Positions 45,571 through 54,043 of a stretch of 64,000 nucleotides of DNA are shown here, piece by piece. Below the pieces are notes generated by a model. The model did not search any database and was not told the DNA's origin. It saw nothing but the letters and a program-made list of their open reading frames with translations. The DNA comes from an uncultured Ignavibacteria bacterium (GTDB lineage Bacteria; Bacteroidota; Ignavibacteria; SZUA-365): positions 181,751 through 245,750 of the forward strand of contig CAJXVM010000005.1 of assembly GCA_913061095.1 (NCBI GenBank), in the 5' to 3' direction. Position numbers and translations under genes: made by a program. Each line of letters starts with the position of its first letter. Within the stretch, counting starts at the first letter, position 1.

Positions 45571-47627
45571 CAGTCGCGTTCGAAGCGCAGGCCGCCGGCA
45601 GCGGTGTCGATGCCGAAGCCGTAGAGCCCGAGCGCGCGGTCGAATTTCTGTTCCCAGACGTCGTTCTGTGCGCCAAAGTCATGCCGGTACTCATCCTCGC
45701 CGCCGATGTCGAAAAACAGTCCGGTCGTGGGCGCGTACAGTGCCCATTCACCACCACGGCGCGACATGGCGTAGCCCATGCTGTTGCCCACGGGCGCGTA
45801 GGTATCGTTTCCGCGGATGTTCGCGAACAGCGAGAAGGAATTGTTCAGGGAACTGCCGAGACTGACGGCGCGGTCGTCGCCGTTGGACATGGTGTAGATA
45901 TCGTCGCCATCGCTATCTATATATATGGCGGCGGAGCCGTCATGTCCGGTGCCGAATCCCAGCGTCATGACGAGATCCGAGCGGTCGTTCCCCCCCTCGT
46001 CGAACAGCGTACCGATGGCGAAATGCGCCGCCGCGCCGAGGTTGAAGAAGACGCCGCGGTAACTGTCGTCACCCTCGGCGTCGTGCAGCACGCCGCAGCC
46101 GAACCAGTACCCGCTTCCCTGTGCAAAGACGCCTGCGGAATAGGTGTCATTTCCTGCGAGATCGGAGAGAATGCCGAGTCCGCCCGACATATTGTGTCCA
46201 TCGGTATGATCGCCTCGCCGTCCCCCGCCGAAGCCCTGCGCGTCACTTTCGTTGTGCTTCGGTGTTTCATCCCCCACATGTGTCAGCTCCGTATCGTCGG
46301 CGATATAGCGGTCATCGCCCTCCAGATCGTACAGCAGTCCGAGCCCTTTCGAGAAGCCGTAGCCCTGTGCGTAGTACACGGTGTGATAGGCGTCGCTGCC
46401 GGTGCGGTCGAAGAGGATACCGATGCCGTAGAGTCCGGCCCCCTGGCTGAAACCGGCGCTGCGGTATTCGTCAGTGCCCGCGGCATCGTAGAGCACGCCG
46501 ACGCCGAAGCGGCCGCAGCCCTGTGCAAAGCTGTGGGCGGTGTAGCGGTCGTCGCCGCCGAGATCCAGCAACATGCCGATGCCCAGCACACCGGCGCCCT
46601 GCGCGGGTGATTTTTCGTGTTCGTCGATGTACGTATCGTCGCCCGAGAGATCGAGGGCCACGGATACGGGCAGCCCGTCGCTCGACGCGCCGACGCTGCC
46701 GAGGTAGGTGTCATCGCCGCCCAGATCGATCAGCAGCGCGCAGTCCTGCGCGTAGTGCCGGTCGTCCGCGCCGCCGCGCAGCAGCACGCGTCCGAACGGC
46801 GTGGGGATGTCGAGCGTGTGATCCGCGCCGCGGAAGGATTGCAGGACGGGGATTTCCTTCTCCACCGCCTGCGCCAGCAGCATTGCGCCGTAGGAGGCCG
46901 AACTGCCGTCGAAAGCGAGCGCCGCGTCGTAGACGACCTGGTCGAATGTATGCGCGTCGCACTGCGACTCTTCGAGTGTGGTGCTGAAGAAGATGTGCCG
47001 GAGGTCTGCGGCGGGGATGCGCCGCAGGGAATGCTCGCGCCAGCGCCGTGCCTCGCGCAGTGCCGTGAGTATGCGTCCGATCGAGGCCCGCAGCTCGGCG
47101 GGCAGCAGCGCGGCCTGCGCTTCAATTTCTTCGCGGATGTTCGTCCAGTGCTGTGTCGGCAGCGGGTAGACGATATTGTCGCCGAGATCCACGTCCGCGT
47201 CGGCATACAGCGCCGCCACTGCTTCGGTCAGGGGATGTTCCGCATCGACCGCCGGGGTGTAGTCGTAGCCGTATTTCCCCACGTCGTAGCCGAGGTTGCG
47301 CGCGGAATTCATGATGAGCGCCGAGAGGGGACGGATCTTCGCGAGCATGGGACGCGGGAAATTGCTGCTGTCGGCCGTCGCCCAGATGCGGTAGCGGAAG
47401 AGCATCTCACGGGTGAAGTTCGGGATTTTCAGCGGACGCGCGAGCATGGCGTCGAACCAGGGCAGGCGGAAGGGATCGTCGCGCGTGGCGGCGTCCCATG
47501 AGCGCTGCGGCCGGTAGCCGACCGAGGCGGAATCGAGTCCGAAACGACCGAGCGTCTGTTCGAGAAGGTCGGTCTGCGCCTGCAGTGATGCAGTGGCGAG
47601 GAGGAAAAGGATGACGGCAGTTCTCAT
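45570..47627 (-). CDS. Secreted GDDxY-repeat (solenoid-like) protein
   Basis: 685 residues from ATG 47627, which opens a clear signal peptide (MRTAVILFLLATASLQAQ). Residues about 30-270 are a helical region of unknown family. Residues about 280-650 carry some ten repeats of about 30 residues with the pattern L-x-D-L-x-G-D-D-x-Y-x(5)-A/S-Q-G-x-G-x(2)-G-x-G, e.g. LLDLGGDDRYTAHSFAQGCG and LYDAAGTDEYRSAGFSQGAG. The Asp pairs resemble calcium-binding turns of RTX-type beta rolls, but the period is longer. No T9SS domain. Unknown function; no clear partner gene. Confidence 0.72.
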   Translation of the reverse strand: MRTAVILFLLATASLQAQTDLLEQTLGRFGLDSASVGYRPQRSWDAATRDDPFRLPWFDAMLARPLKIPNFTREMLFRYRIWATADSSNFPRPMLAKIRPLSALIMNSARNLGYDVGKYGYDYTPAVDAEHPLTEAVAALYADADVDLGDNIVYPLPTQHWTNIREEIEAQAALLPAELRASIGRILTALREARRWREHSLRRIPAADLRHIFFSTTLEESQCDAHTFDQVVYDAALAFDGSSASYGAMLLAQAVEKEIPVLQSFRGADHTLDIPTPFGRVLLRGGADDRHYAQDCALLIDLGGDDTYLGSVGASSDGLPVSVALDLSGDDTYIDEHEKSPAQGAGVLGIGMLLDLGGDDRYTAHSFAQGCGRFGVGVLYDAAGTDEYRSAGFSQGAGLYGIGILFDRTGSDAYHTVYYAQGYGFSKGLGLLYDLEGDDRYIADDTELTHVGDETPKHNESDAQGFGGGRRGDHTDGHNMSGGLGILSDLAGNDTYSAGVFAQGSGYWFGCGVLHDAEGDDSYRGVFFNLGAAAHFAIGTLFDEGGNDRSDLVMTLGFGTGHDGSAAIYIDSDGDDIYTMSNGDDRAVSLGSSLNNSFSLFANIRGNDTYAPVGNSMGYAMSRRGGEWALYAPTTGLFFDIGGEDEYRHDFGAQNDVWEQKFDRALGLYGFGIDTAAGGLRFERD

Positions 47628-47693
47628 GGCAAGCGTATCGGTATGGAACAGATGGCAAAAAATTGAAAACTTTCGGGCGACCTCCAAAAATAA

Positions 47694-47721
47694 AACGGCA
47701 GCCGTGAAAACGGCCGCCGTT
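47694..47721 (-). terminator. Intrinsic terminator of the amt-porin operon
   Basis: AACGGCAGCCGT and ACGGCCGCCGTT pair over 12 bp with one mismatch around a GAAA loop. On the minus strand a TTTTATTTTT tract follows. It is 37 nt after the porin stop. Confidence 0.88.
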
Positions 47722-47757
47722 CCCTGCGTTGTCAGGTTTTGTGGGGGAGTAACAGAA

Positions 47758-48867
47758 TCAGAACGTGATGAGCATGTTCAGACCGATGGTATTCTGGCTG
47801 TCCGCATTCTCCAGCATGGGATCGTCGTACGATGCCCCATCCTCGAAGACGGCTTCGTCGGAGCTGTCCATGCGGAATTCCGCACGAAGGATGAGCCGGT
47901 CCGTGGGACGGTACTCAGGTGTGATCGTGAATTCCGTCAGCTTCTGCACGGTACCCGTGCGAACTCCGTCAGCATCGTCGAACTGCTCCGCGCGAAGGGA
48001 GAGTGAAAACGCATCGGAAACATTCAGGCGAACGTAGCCCGCGAAACCGCTCCACGACGCATCCTCACCTTCTGCCGCCGCGCCTGCCGCTGATCCGAAG
48101 TCCGCATTGACGCCGATACTGAGCAGGTCGCTGAGTGCGTACGTGGCGACAACATCCACGACAGAAGTATTGTCGCTGTTATTGGCGTCGCCTTCCGCGC
48201 CGTAAATCCCGTTCACCGCGATGAACAGTGGTTCCACCGGCGTGATGGCGAGCTGACCGCCGACAGTTTTGTTCGTGTTGTTTTCCACGGCGTTATCCCA
48301 GCCGTTTGCGACCATGAGCATCGCCGAGACGGCGTCACCGAAGCCGTAGCTGGCGCGGACGCCGGTGTGGGCGAAGGGAATGGCATAGCCGAAGAGGAAG
48401 GAGCGGCTGATGTTGTCATTCCATCCGTCATAGCCCTCGATAAGCTCATATCCCATATGCGTGAGAAACTTACCGGCGTCGACCTGCAATCCGCTGCCCA
48501 CGGGCACAATGTAGGAAACATATCCCTGCAGGACGTCGATGTTCTGTCCGCCGAACAGTCCGCTGGAGGCCGTGTACTGCGGAAGCGCGCCGGTGATCAT
48601 GTCGAAGCGGAAACCGGCCTCACCGGCTTTCTCCGCCTCGCTGCGAACCACGAGCTGAAAGACATCGAACGCGAAGCTGTTGTGATGCTGGTCGAAGATC
48701 CGGTAGCCGTTTTCCATCGTTGCGGGCGTGTTGAGGTTGTACGTGAATGAAGTGGAAAGGAAGCCGTTCATTTCGACGCGCTCGTACCAGGCGGCATCCT
48801 GCGCTCCCGCCCGCGTGGCGAAAAACAGGAACAGGATGAGTGGAATTGTCATTGTGATGCGTTTCAT
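47758..48867 (-). CDS. Outer-membrane porin (OmpL/BBP2-like beta-barrel)
   Basis: 369 residues from ATG 48867, with AGAGGT just upstream and the signal peptide MKRITMTIPLILFLFFATRAGAQ. The body has the pattern of the OmpL-like beta-barrel porin-2 family: GFLSTSFTYNLNTP, GYELIEGYDGWNDNISRSFLFGYAIPFAHTGVRASY, and a C-terminal strand NTIGLNMLITF. The start is 1 nt after the amt stop codon, so it is translationally coupled to the transporter. A role in letting ammonium or small solutes across the outer membrane is inferred from context. Confidence 0.85.
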   Translation of the reverse strand: MKRITMTIPLILFLFFATRAGAQDAAWYERVEMNGFLSTSFTYNLNTPATMENGYRIFDQHHNSFAFDVFQLVVRSEAEKAGEAGFRFDMITGALPQYTASSGLFGGQNIDVLQGYVSYIVPVGSGLQVDAGKFLTHMGYELIEGYDGWNDNISRSFLFGYAIPFAHTGVRASYGFGDAVSAMLMVANGWDNAVENNTNKTVGGQLAITPVEPLFIAVNGIYGAEGDANNSDNTSVVDVVATYALSDLLSIGVNADFGSAAGAAAEGEDASWSGFAGYVRLNVSDAFSLSLRAEQFDDADGVRTGTVQKLTEFTITPEYRPTDRLILRAEFRMDSSDEAVFEDGASYDDPMLENADSQNTIGLNMLITF

Positions 48868-48868
48868 G

Positions 48869-50086
48869 CTACACCTCTTCGATATATGCTTGTTCACCAT
48901 GGAGAGACTCATCAAGGCTGGCCTCCTCGGCATCGGAGGTACGCACGGGAGTGATGAAGTTAATGACTTTGAGCGCAACGAACGTGAAGCCGAATGCATA
49001 GGCGGAAGCGCCAAGAACGGCGACCGTTTCCTTCATAAAGAAATCTCCGCCGCCGAACATGAGGCCGTCCGCGCCCGCGGCATTCACGGCCGTGCTGCCG
49101 AACAGTCCCAGTGCGATCGTGCCGAGAATGCCCCCGACACCGTGTACGCCCCAGACGTCAAGTGCATCGTCCCACTGCAGACGGTTTTTCATTGCCACAG
49201 CAAAGTAGCAGATGAAACCGGCCGCGATACCGATGATGACTGCACTGCTCGTGGAGACGAAGCCGGCGGCGGGAGTAATGGTGGCGAGTCCGGCGACCGC
49301 ACCGGTGAGCAGCCCGACAAATTTCGGTTTCTTTTCGATGGTCCATGCGAGAATCAGCCATGTGACTCCCGCGAAAGAGGCCGCGACATCGGTGTTCAGG
49401 AATGCCAGCGCGGTAATGTTATCGACCTGCAGTTCGCTGCCGGCATTGAATCCGTACCAGCCGAACCACAGGAGTCCCGTACCGAGTGCGACCAGCGGGA
49501 TACTGTGCGGACCGGATTCCGCGACCTTGCGTTTTCCGACGAAAAAGACGGAGGCGAGTGCGGCCATACCGGCGATGGCGTGGACGACGATACCCCCCGC
49601 GAAATCGAGCACGCCCCACTGGGCGAGGAGGCCGCCGCCCCAGACCATATGCACGAACGGGAAATACACAAAGAGCAGCCACACGATGAGAAAAATCAGA
49701 TAGGCCTTGAACGTGACACGATTGGTGAACGCACCGGTAATCAGGGCCGGTGTGATGATGGCGAACATCATCTGATAGGCAACAAATACCAGGAGGGGAA
49801 TGTTGTTCTGCCCGCTGCCGAATACATCGTTGATGGAAACACCTGCGAGGAAGGCGTGATCGAGGTTGCCGATAATTCCGCCGATATCACCGCTGAAGCA
49901 GAGCGAGTAGCCGACGGCGAACCAGAGCACCGTCGTGATGCCCATTGAAACAAAGCTCTGAATCATGATCGACAGCACGTTTTTTCGTCCGACGAGGCCG
50001 CCGTAAAAAAACGCCAGACCGGGGGTCATGAGCATGACCAGACTCGTCGCAACCAGCATGAAGCCGGTATTGCCCGTGTCAAACAT
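48869..50086 (-). CDS. amt: Ammonium transporter
   Basis: 405 residues, eleven membrane helices. Amt/Mep/Rh-type channel. The twin pore histidines are in VVHAIAG and WGVHGVGG; the phenylalanine gate and DVWGVHGVGGILG motif are intact. GGAG lies 6 nt before the ATG. No glnB/glnK gene adjoins, unlike in most bacteria. A perfect 18-bp palindrome lies 150-167 nt upstream of the start. A sigma-54 promoter was looked for there and not found. Confidence 0.96.
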   Translation of the reverse strand: MFDTGNTGFMLVATSLVMLMTPGLAFFYGGLVGRKNVLSIMIQSFVSMGITTVLWFAVGYSLCFSGDIGGIIGNLDHAFLAGVSINDVFGSGQNNIPLLVFVAYQMMFAIITPALITGAFTNRVTFKAYLIFLIVWLLFVYFPFVHMVWGGGLLAQWGVLDFAGGIVVHAIAGMAALASVFFVGKRKVAESGPHSIPLVALGTGLLWFGWYGFNAGSELQVDNITALAFLNTDVAASFAGVTWLILAWTIEKKPKFVGLLTGAVAGLATITPAAGFVSTSSAVIIGIAAGFICYFAVAMKNRLQWDDALDVWGVHGVGGILGTIALGLFGSTAVNAAGADGLMFGGGDFFMKETVAVLGASAYAFGFTFVALKVINFITPVRTSDAEEASLDESLHGEQAYIEEV

Positions 50087-50235
50087 ATGCTTCTCCAGTG
50101 TTGTTGAGGGGTGAATCCCCGCTTGCAGCTCTGCAGGCGGAAATCAAGGAGTAGTATGTCTGAAATTACGGCGTGCCGCCGGCTTCGAAAATACCCGGAT
50201 TGCTGAATTTGGTGTAAGGACGGCGGATGTGGTCC

Positions 50236-50253
50236 TGTAGGGAATTCCCTACA
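50236..50253. promoter_or_regulatory. 18-bp perfect palindrome, putative response-regulator site
   Basis: TGTAGGGAATTCCCTACA is a perfect inverted repeat. It lies between the end of the NarL-type regulator gene (stop at 50273-50275) and the start of amt (50086). Dyads of this size suit a dimeric LuxR/NarL-type regulator such as the one encoded next door. The link is positional inference. Confidence 0.65.
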
Positions 50254-50272
50254 CGCATCGGAGGATGGGAGT

Positions 50273-50905
50273 TCAATCGATCAGATCGTGACGCATGGCA
50301 TACTGGGAGAGCTCGACGTTGTTACGCAGATGCATTTTTTCCAGGATGCGCGCCCTGTACGTGGTAATTGTTTTTTCACTCAGGATGAGCGCCTCGGCAA
50401 TTTCACGCAGTGTTTTACCCGCCGCAAGCATGCGCATGACCTGGAATTCACGATCGGAAAGTGCATGATGCGGTGCGTCGTGATGCGTGTCGCCCAATGC
50501 GTCAGCGATACGTTCGGCAACACTCGCACTGATGTACCGCCCGCCATCGGCGATCCGGTGGACCGCGGTGATCAGCTCCGATGCGGCCGATTCCTTAGTG
50601 AGGTAGCCTGACGCACCGGCGCGGATCACCCGCACGGCATACTGATCCTCGGGATGCATGCTGACGATCAGTACGGGAAGGGTCGGATTGTTCTGGCGAA
50701 TGTCAGCCAGCACGTCAAGCCCCGTGCGTCCGGGCATTGAGATATCGAGGATGACGAGATCGATATTATGCTCCGCAATCCGCTCGAGCGCTTCCTGTCC
50801 GCTGCTCGCTTCGGCGACCACCTGAAAGGCATGTTCGCGCGAGAGAATCTGCTTGAGTCCCTCGCGGAACAGTGCGTGATCATCGGCGATGAGAATATTC
50901 GTCAT
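50273..50905 (-). CDS. NarL/LuxR-family response regulator
   Basis: 210 residues. Receiver with Asp54 (VILDISMPGRTG), Thr/Ser and Lys104 (LTKE) and a C-terminal LuxR helix-turn-helix (about 142-205: HALSDREFQVMRMLAAGKTLREIAEAL, TITTYRARILEKM). It is the transcription factor partner of the histidine kinase upstream, whose stop overlaps its start by 4 nt. The 18-bp palindrome 20 nt past its stop, in front of amt, is a possible target. Confidence 0.95.
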   Translation of the reverse strand: MTNILIADDHALFREGLKQILSREHAFQVVAEASSGQEALERIAEHNIDLVILDISMPGRTGLDVLADIRQNNPTLPVLIVSMHPEDQYAVRVIRAGASGYLTKESAASELITAVHRIADGGRYISASVAERIADALGDTHHDAPHHALSDREFQVMRMLAAGKTLREIAEALILSEKTITTYRARILEKMHLRNNVELSQYAMRHDLID

Positions 50906-53007
50906 GATATCATATCGACTGCTGTTTGCGGGAAATGAACCGTGACCCGGGTCCCCTCACCCGGTATGCCGGAGAAACGGATGCTCCCCCCGAAATACGA
51001 GGCGCGCTCGCGCATCCCCATCAGGCCGAACGATGAAGGCTGTTCGACTGCGGTGTCGCTGATGCCGCAGCCGTTATCGGCAATTTCCAGCGTCGTGCCG
51101 TTCGCATCCGCGGTCAGCGTGATGTTCACCCGGGTCGCGTTTGCATGCCGGGCGACGTTGGTCAGGGTTTCCTGGAAAATGCGGAAAAGGGCAGTCGAGC
51201 GCTCGGTGTCGAGTGTGATCTCCGGCGGAGTGATGCGCGACAGGCATGCAATGCCCGTATGTCGCTGAAATTCCTCGGTCTGCCATTCGATCGCGGCGGT
51301 CAGTCCGAGGTCGTCAAGCACACCCGGACGCAGCTGGGAGATGATGCGCTTGACCGATTGAATGGTCGCATCGACGTCGCGCGTCATGACCATGCAGCGT
51401 TCGCCCAGCGAAGTATTGACGGCGGCAAGATCATCCTGCAGCAGCGTCAGCTGAAGCTTGTGCAGCGTCAGTCGCTGACCAAGATCGTCATGGATCTCCC
51501 GCGCAATGCTTTTTCGCTCTTCCTCTCGCGCTCCCTGCAGGTGCTGCGACAGGTTGCGGAGCTGCTGGCGGGAGTTCTGCAGACGTTCCTCCGCGAGGCG
51601 CCGCTCGCGAATTTCCTCCTCCAGCTGCCGCGTGTGTGAAGTGATTTTTTCGGCCATGGTGTTGAACGTGGTGGAAAGCAGGCCGATCTCATCATCGCTG
51701 CTGATCTCCGCGCGTCGGCGAAAATCCCCGCGGCCGAACTGCTCGGATACTCGCGTGAGTGCCTGGATCGGCCGTGTCATGGTGCCGGAGATGATAAAAC
51801 CGAGGATGACGGCGAAGAGCATCAGGATCAGTCCGCTCAGTATGAGCTGTTCACGAAGTCGATAGACCGATTGAAAAGCTTCGAGCTCGTCGATCTCGGC
51901 GAGGAGCACCCAGTGCAGGTCCGGGATATTCAGGGGAGTGAATGAACTGAGCACGCGCACGCCCCGGTAATCGCGCACGATACGGGTATCCGTTTCGCCG
52001 TTCAGTGCCGCTGTGGCGGCATCAGTCGGAACCTCCTGCAGCATCACTGACGTGTGCTGTGCACGGATCGCATCGAGCACATCCGGGTCGTATCCCTGGT
52101 GGGCGATCTGCTCAAGGTACCGTTCCGGCTCCTCGATGAAAAAGCGCGAATCGTTGCGCATCCTGCGATCGGCTCCAACGATATAGGTTTCGCCGCTTTC
52201 GCCGAGAATATCATGCTGCCATCGGCCGTGGTCGGTCATCAGCGCATTGATTTCCTCGATGGAAATCTGAAAAATCAGTACCATGCCTGCCGTGTCGTCA
52301 TTGAGGATCGGGGCAGCCGCAAACGACACGGGCACATTGGTGAAACTGACATGGGCGTCATAGTCGACGAGGCATGCGCGCCCGGCATTGCTTTCCGCAC
52401 GAGCGTTACGAAACGCCTCCGCAAGGCGCGATTCAGAAAAGGGACCGCGGCGCAGATTGCTTCCGAATGTCGCCGCGCGTTTTGCCGTGTACAGAATATC
52501 ACCGTTGTCGGCATCCACCAGCATCACATCATCATAGCCACGTCGTGCGACGAACGGAGCGAACAGGGAATCCATCTCCGCGAGACGCAGCAGATAATTC
52601 CGGAAATCAGTGCGCGCCGGGACCTTTGACGCGTCCGTTCGTGTGGCCCTCGCTACCAGGGCTTCCCGCAGTTCGGGCGCAGTACGAAGAACATGACCCG
52701 CGCTCCGCAGACGCCGCGATGCGTCGATGATCGCGCGGTCAGCACTTGCGGTGAGGATGTCCCTGCGTATCCCGGAATAGTATTGCTCCACTTCCTGCCG
52801 ACGGGATTCCCGGAGGGCGGTCAGTCGCTGGAACGTCGCATGTTCCAGCGCCGTTCTCGCGTTCCGGTATGCCTGCCAGCCGGTAATGATAATCGCGAGC
52901 GAGGCGATGAGTACCAGGGAGAGCTGAAGTTTGGTTTTGAGCCTGAGAGACGGAAGGGACACGGAGCCTCGAAGCGGGATGGGCGGAGGACAAGGGTCAC
53001 CATGCAT
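50902..53007 (-). CDS. Membrane sensor histidine kinase (Cache-HAMP-HisKA_3)
   Basis: 701 residues. Two membrane helices (about 28-46 and 388-407) bracket a 340-residue periplasmic sensor region with Cache/PAS-like character (GYDDVMLVDADNGDILYT, GETYIVGADRRMRNDSRF). HAMP (about 408-460) and a coiled segment lead to HisKA_3 with His506 (REIHDDLGQRL) and an ATPase domain (DNGCGI, GLMGMRERA). This is the NarX/DegS type of kinase. It overlaps the response-regulator gene by 4 nt. The ligand is unknown. The start at 53007 lacks a clear Shine-Dalgarno and has in-frame alternatives inside the first 22 residues. Confidence 0.93.
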   Translation of the reverse strand: MHGDPCPPPIPLRGSVSLPSLRLKTKLQLSLVLIASLAIIITGWQAYRNARTALEHATFQRLTALRESRRQEVEQYYSGIRRDILTASADRAIIDASRRLRSAGHVLRTAPELREALVARATRTDASKVPARTDFRNYLLRLAEMDSLFAPFVARRGYDDVMLVDADNGDILYTAKRAATFGSNLRRGPFSESRLAEAFRNARAESNAGRACLVDYDAHVSFTNVPVSFAAAPILNDDTAGMVLIFQISIEEINALMTDHGRWQHDILGESGETYIVGADRRMRNDSRFFIEEPERYLEQIAHQGYDPDVLDAIRAQHTSVMLQEVPTDAATAALNGETDTRIVRDYRGVRVLSSFTPLNIPDLHWVLLAEIDELEAFQSVYRLREQLILSGLILMLFAVILGFIISGTMTRPIQALTRVSEQFGRGDFRRRAEISSDDEIGLLSTTFNTMAEKITSHTRQLEEEIRERRLAEERLQNSRQQLRNLSQHLQGAREEERKSIAREIHDDLGQRLTLHKLQLTLLQDDLAAVNTSLGERCMVMTRDVDATIQSVKRIISQLRPGVLDDLGLTAAIEWQTEEFQRHTGIACLSRITPPEITLDTERSTALFRIFQETLTNVARHANATRVNITLTADANGTTLEIADNGCGISDTAVEQPSSFGLMGMRERASYFGGSIRFSGIPGEGTRVTVHFPQTAVDMIS

Positions 53008-53122
53008 GTTAGCAGTATTTCAACATTTATCCAATGCCGGATCGGTGAATCGTTTTGCCGGGACCGGTCATCATACACACCACGGACAGAAATGTATCAT
53101 CTGAAGTTTTGAAAGTCATCTC

Positions 53123-53533
53123 ATGGAAATGAAAATCGAATTCCCCGGAAACAAGAAAGTCGATGCGATATACAACGGCTTCCGCATCTCCACCGATCAG
53201 CCGGCCTTCGGCGGCGGCGACGGGACGGCTCCCGCTCCCTTTGATCTTTTTCTCGCCTCGCTCGGCACCTGCGCCGGTATATACGTGCTCGGTTTCTGCC
53301 AGCAGCGCGGCCTTCCAACCGAGGGTATCGAACTGAAGCAGTCGCATGAGTTCGATCCTGTCCGCCGCATGATCAGCAAGGTGAACCTCGAAATCTCCGT
53401 GCCGCCGTCCTTCCCCGAGAAGTACCGCGACGCGCTGATCAAGTCGGCCTCGCTCTGTGCCGTGAAGAAGCACATGGAACAGCCCCCCGCGTTCAACATC
53501 TTCACTTCGGTGAGCGAAAACGCCGAGGTCTGA
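53123..53533 (+). CDS. OsmC-family protein
   Basis: 136 residues. OsmC/Ohr fold: FRISTDQPAFGGGDGTAPAPFDLFLASLGTCAGIYVLGFC followed by VNLEISVP and SLCAVKKHM. Two cysteines (in TCAG and LCAV) occupy the places of the peroxidatic and resolving cysteines, so organic hydroperoxide reduction is likely; the substrate is not known. It is divergent from the histidine kinase and ends before an intrinsic terminator. Confidence 0.9.
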   Translation: MEMKIEFPGNKKVDAIYNGFRISTDQPAFGGGDGTAPAPFDLFLASLGTCAGIYVLGFCQQRGLPTEGIELKQSHEFDPVRRMISKVNLEISVPPSFPEKYRDALIKSASLCAVKKHMEQPPAFNIFTSVSENAEV

Positions 53534-53575
53534 TCCGCCGGCCGCATCGCGGTAAGAAAGGACCTGCATCCATAA

Positions 53576-53617
53576 GCAAAAGCGCCGTTCCGCTCTGATG
53601 CGGTGCGGCGTTTTTGC
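53576..53617 (+). terminator. Intrinsic terminator of osmC
   Basis: GCAAAAGCGCCG and CGGCGTTTTTGC form the outer stem and CCGC/GCGG the inner stem, with a T5 tract inside the right arm. It begins 43 nt after the osmC stop. Confidence 0.85.
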
Positions 53618-53679
53618 GTGCTCGACCGCCGCTGGCTATATTTCCCGATACAGCAGTGTTCGTGCAATCCGGAGAAACC

Positions 53680-53937
53680 ATGGGACTTCTCGGCTGGATC
53701 ATTCTCGGCGGCATCGCGGGCTGGATCGCGAAAAACGTGACCGGTGTAGGCGTGGACAAGGGATGTCTGTTCAACGTCTTCATCGGCGTGATCGGCAGCG
53801 TGGTCGGGGGATTCGTGTTTTCCTATCTGGGCGAAGCACCCGTCACGGGCTTCAATATCTGGAGCCTTTTTGTTGCGACCATGGGTGCCGTGCTCTTTCT
53901 CTGGCTGGCGAATCTGCTCGGGGGCGGAAAGAAATAG
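53680..53937 (+). CDS. GlsB/YeaQ/YmgE-family membrane protein
   Basis: 85 residues from ATG 53680, with GGAG 7 nt upstream; the frame also opens upstream through the terminator and promoter, which are non-coding. Three short glycine-rich membrane helices: LLGWIILGGIAGWIA, FNVFIGVIGSVVGGFVFSYL and FVATMGAVLFLWLANLLGG. The family is linked to stress response in many bacteria; function is unproven. A TATATT -10-like element lies at 53637-53642. It is followed by ilvE 106 nt later, after a second TATATT. Confidence 0.85.
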   Translation: MGLLGWIILGGIAGWIAKNVTGVGVDKGCLFNVFIGVIGSVVGGFVFSYLGEAPVTGFNIWSLFVATMGAVLFLWLANLLGGGKK

Positions 53938-54043
53938 GCAGATTCCGACCGGAAGATTCTCTTCGGAAATCTCCGTATATTCCGGAACATCGCCCGAGGG
54001 AGCGACACCGCAGTACTCGATCAGCGCACCAACAGGAGCAGTC

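Noticed and set aside
50087..50272. Sigma-54 promoter in front of amt
   Set aside because: No GG-N10-GC element with TGGCAC/TTGC character could be found on the coding strand.
53870..54043. Upstream extension of ilvE overlapping the GlsB-like gene
   Set aside because: A clear AGGAG precedes ATG 54044, and the extension is an out-of-frame reading of the neighbouring gene and promoter.
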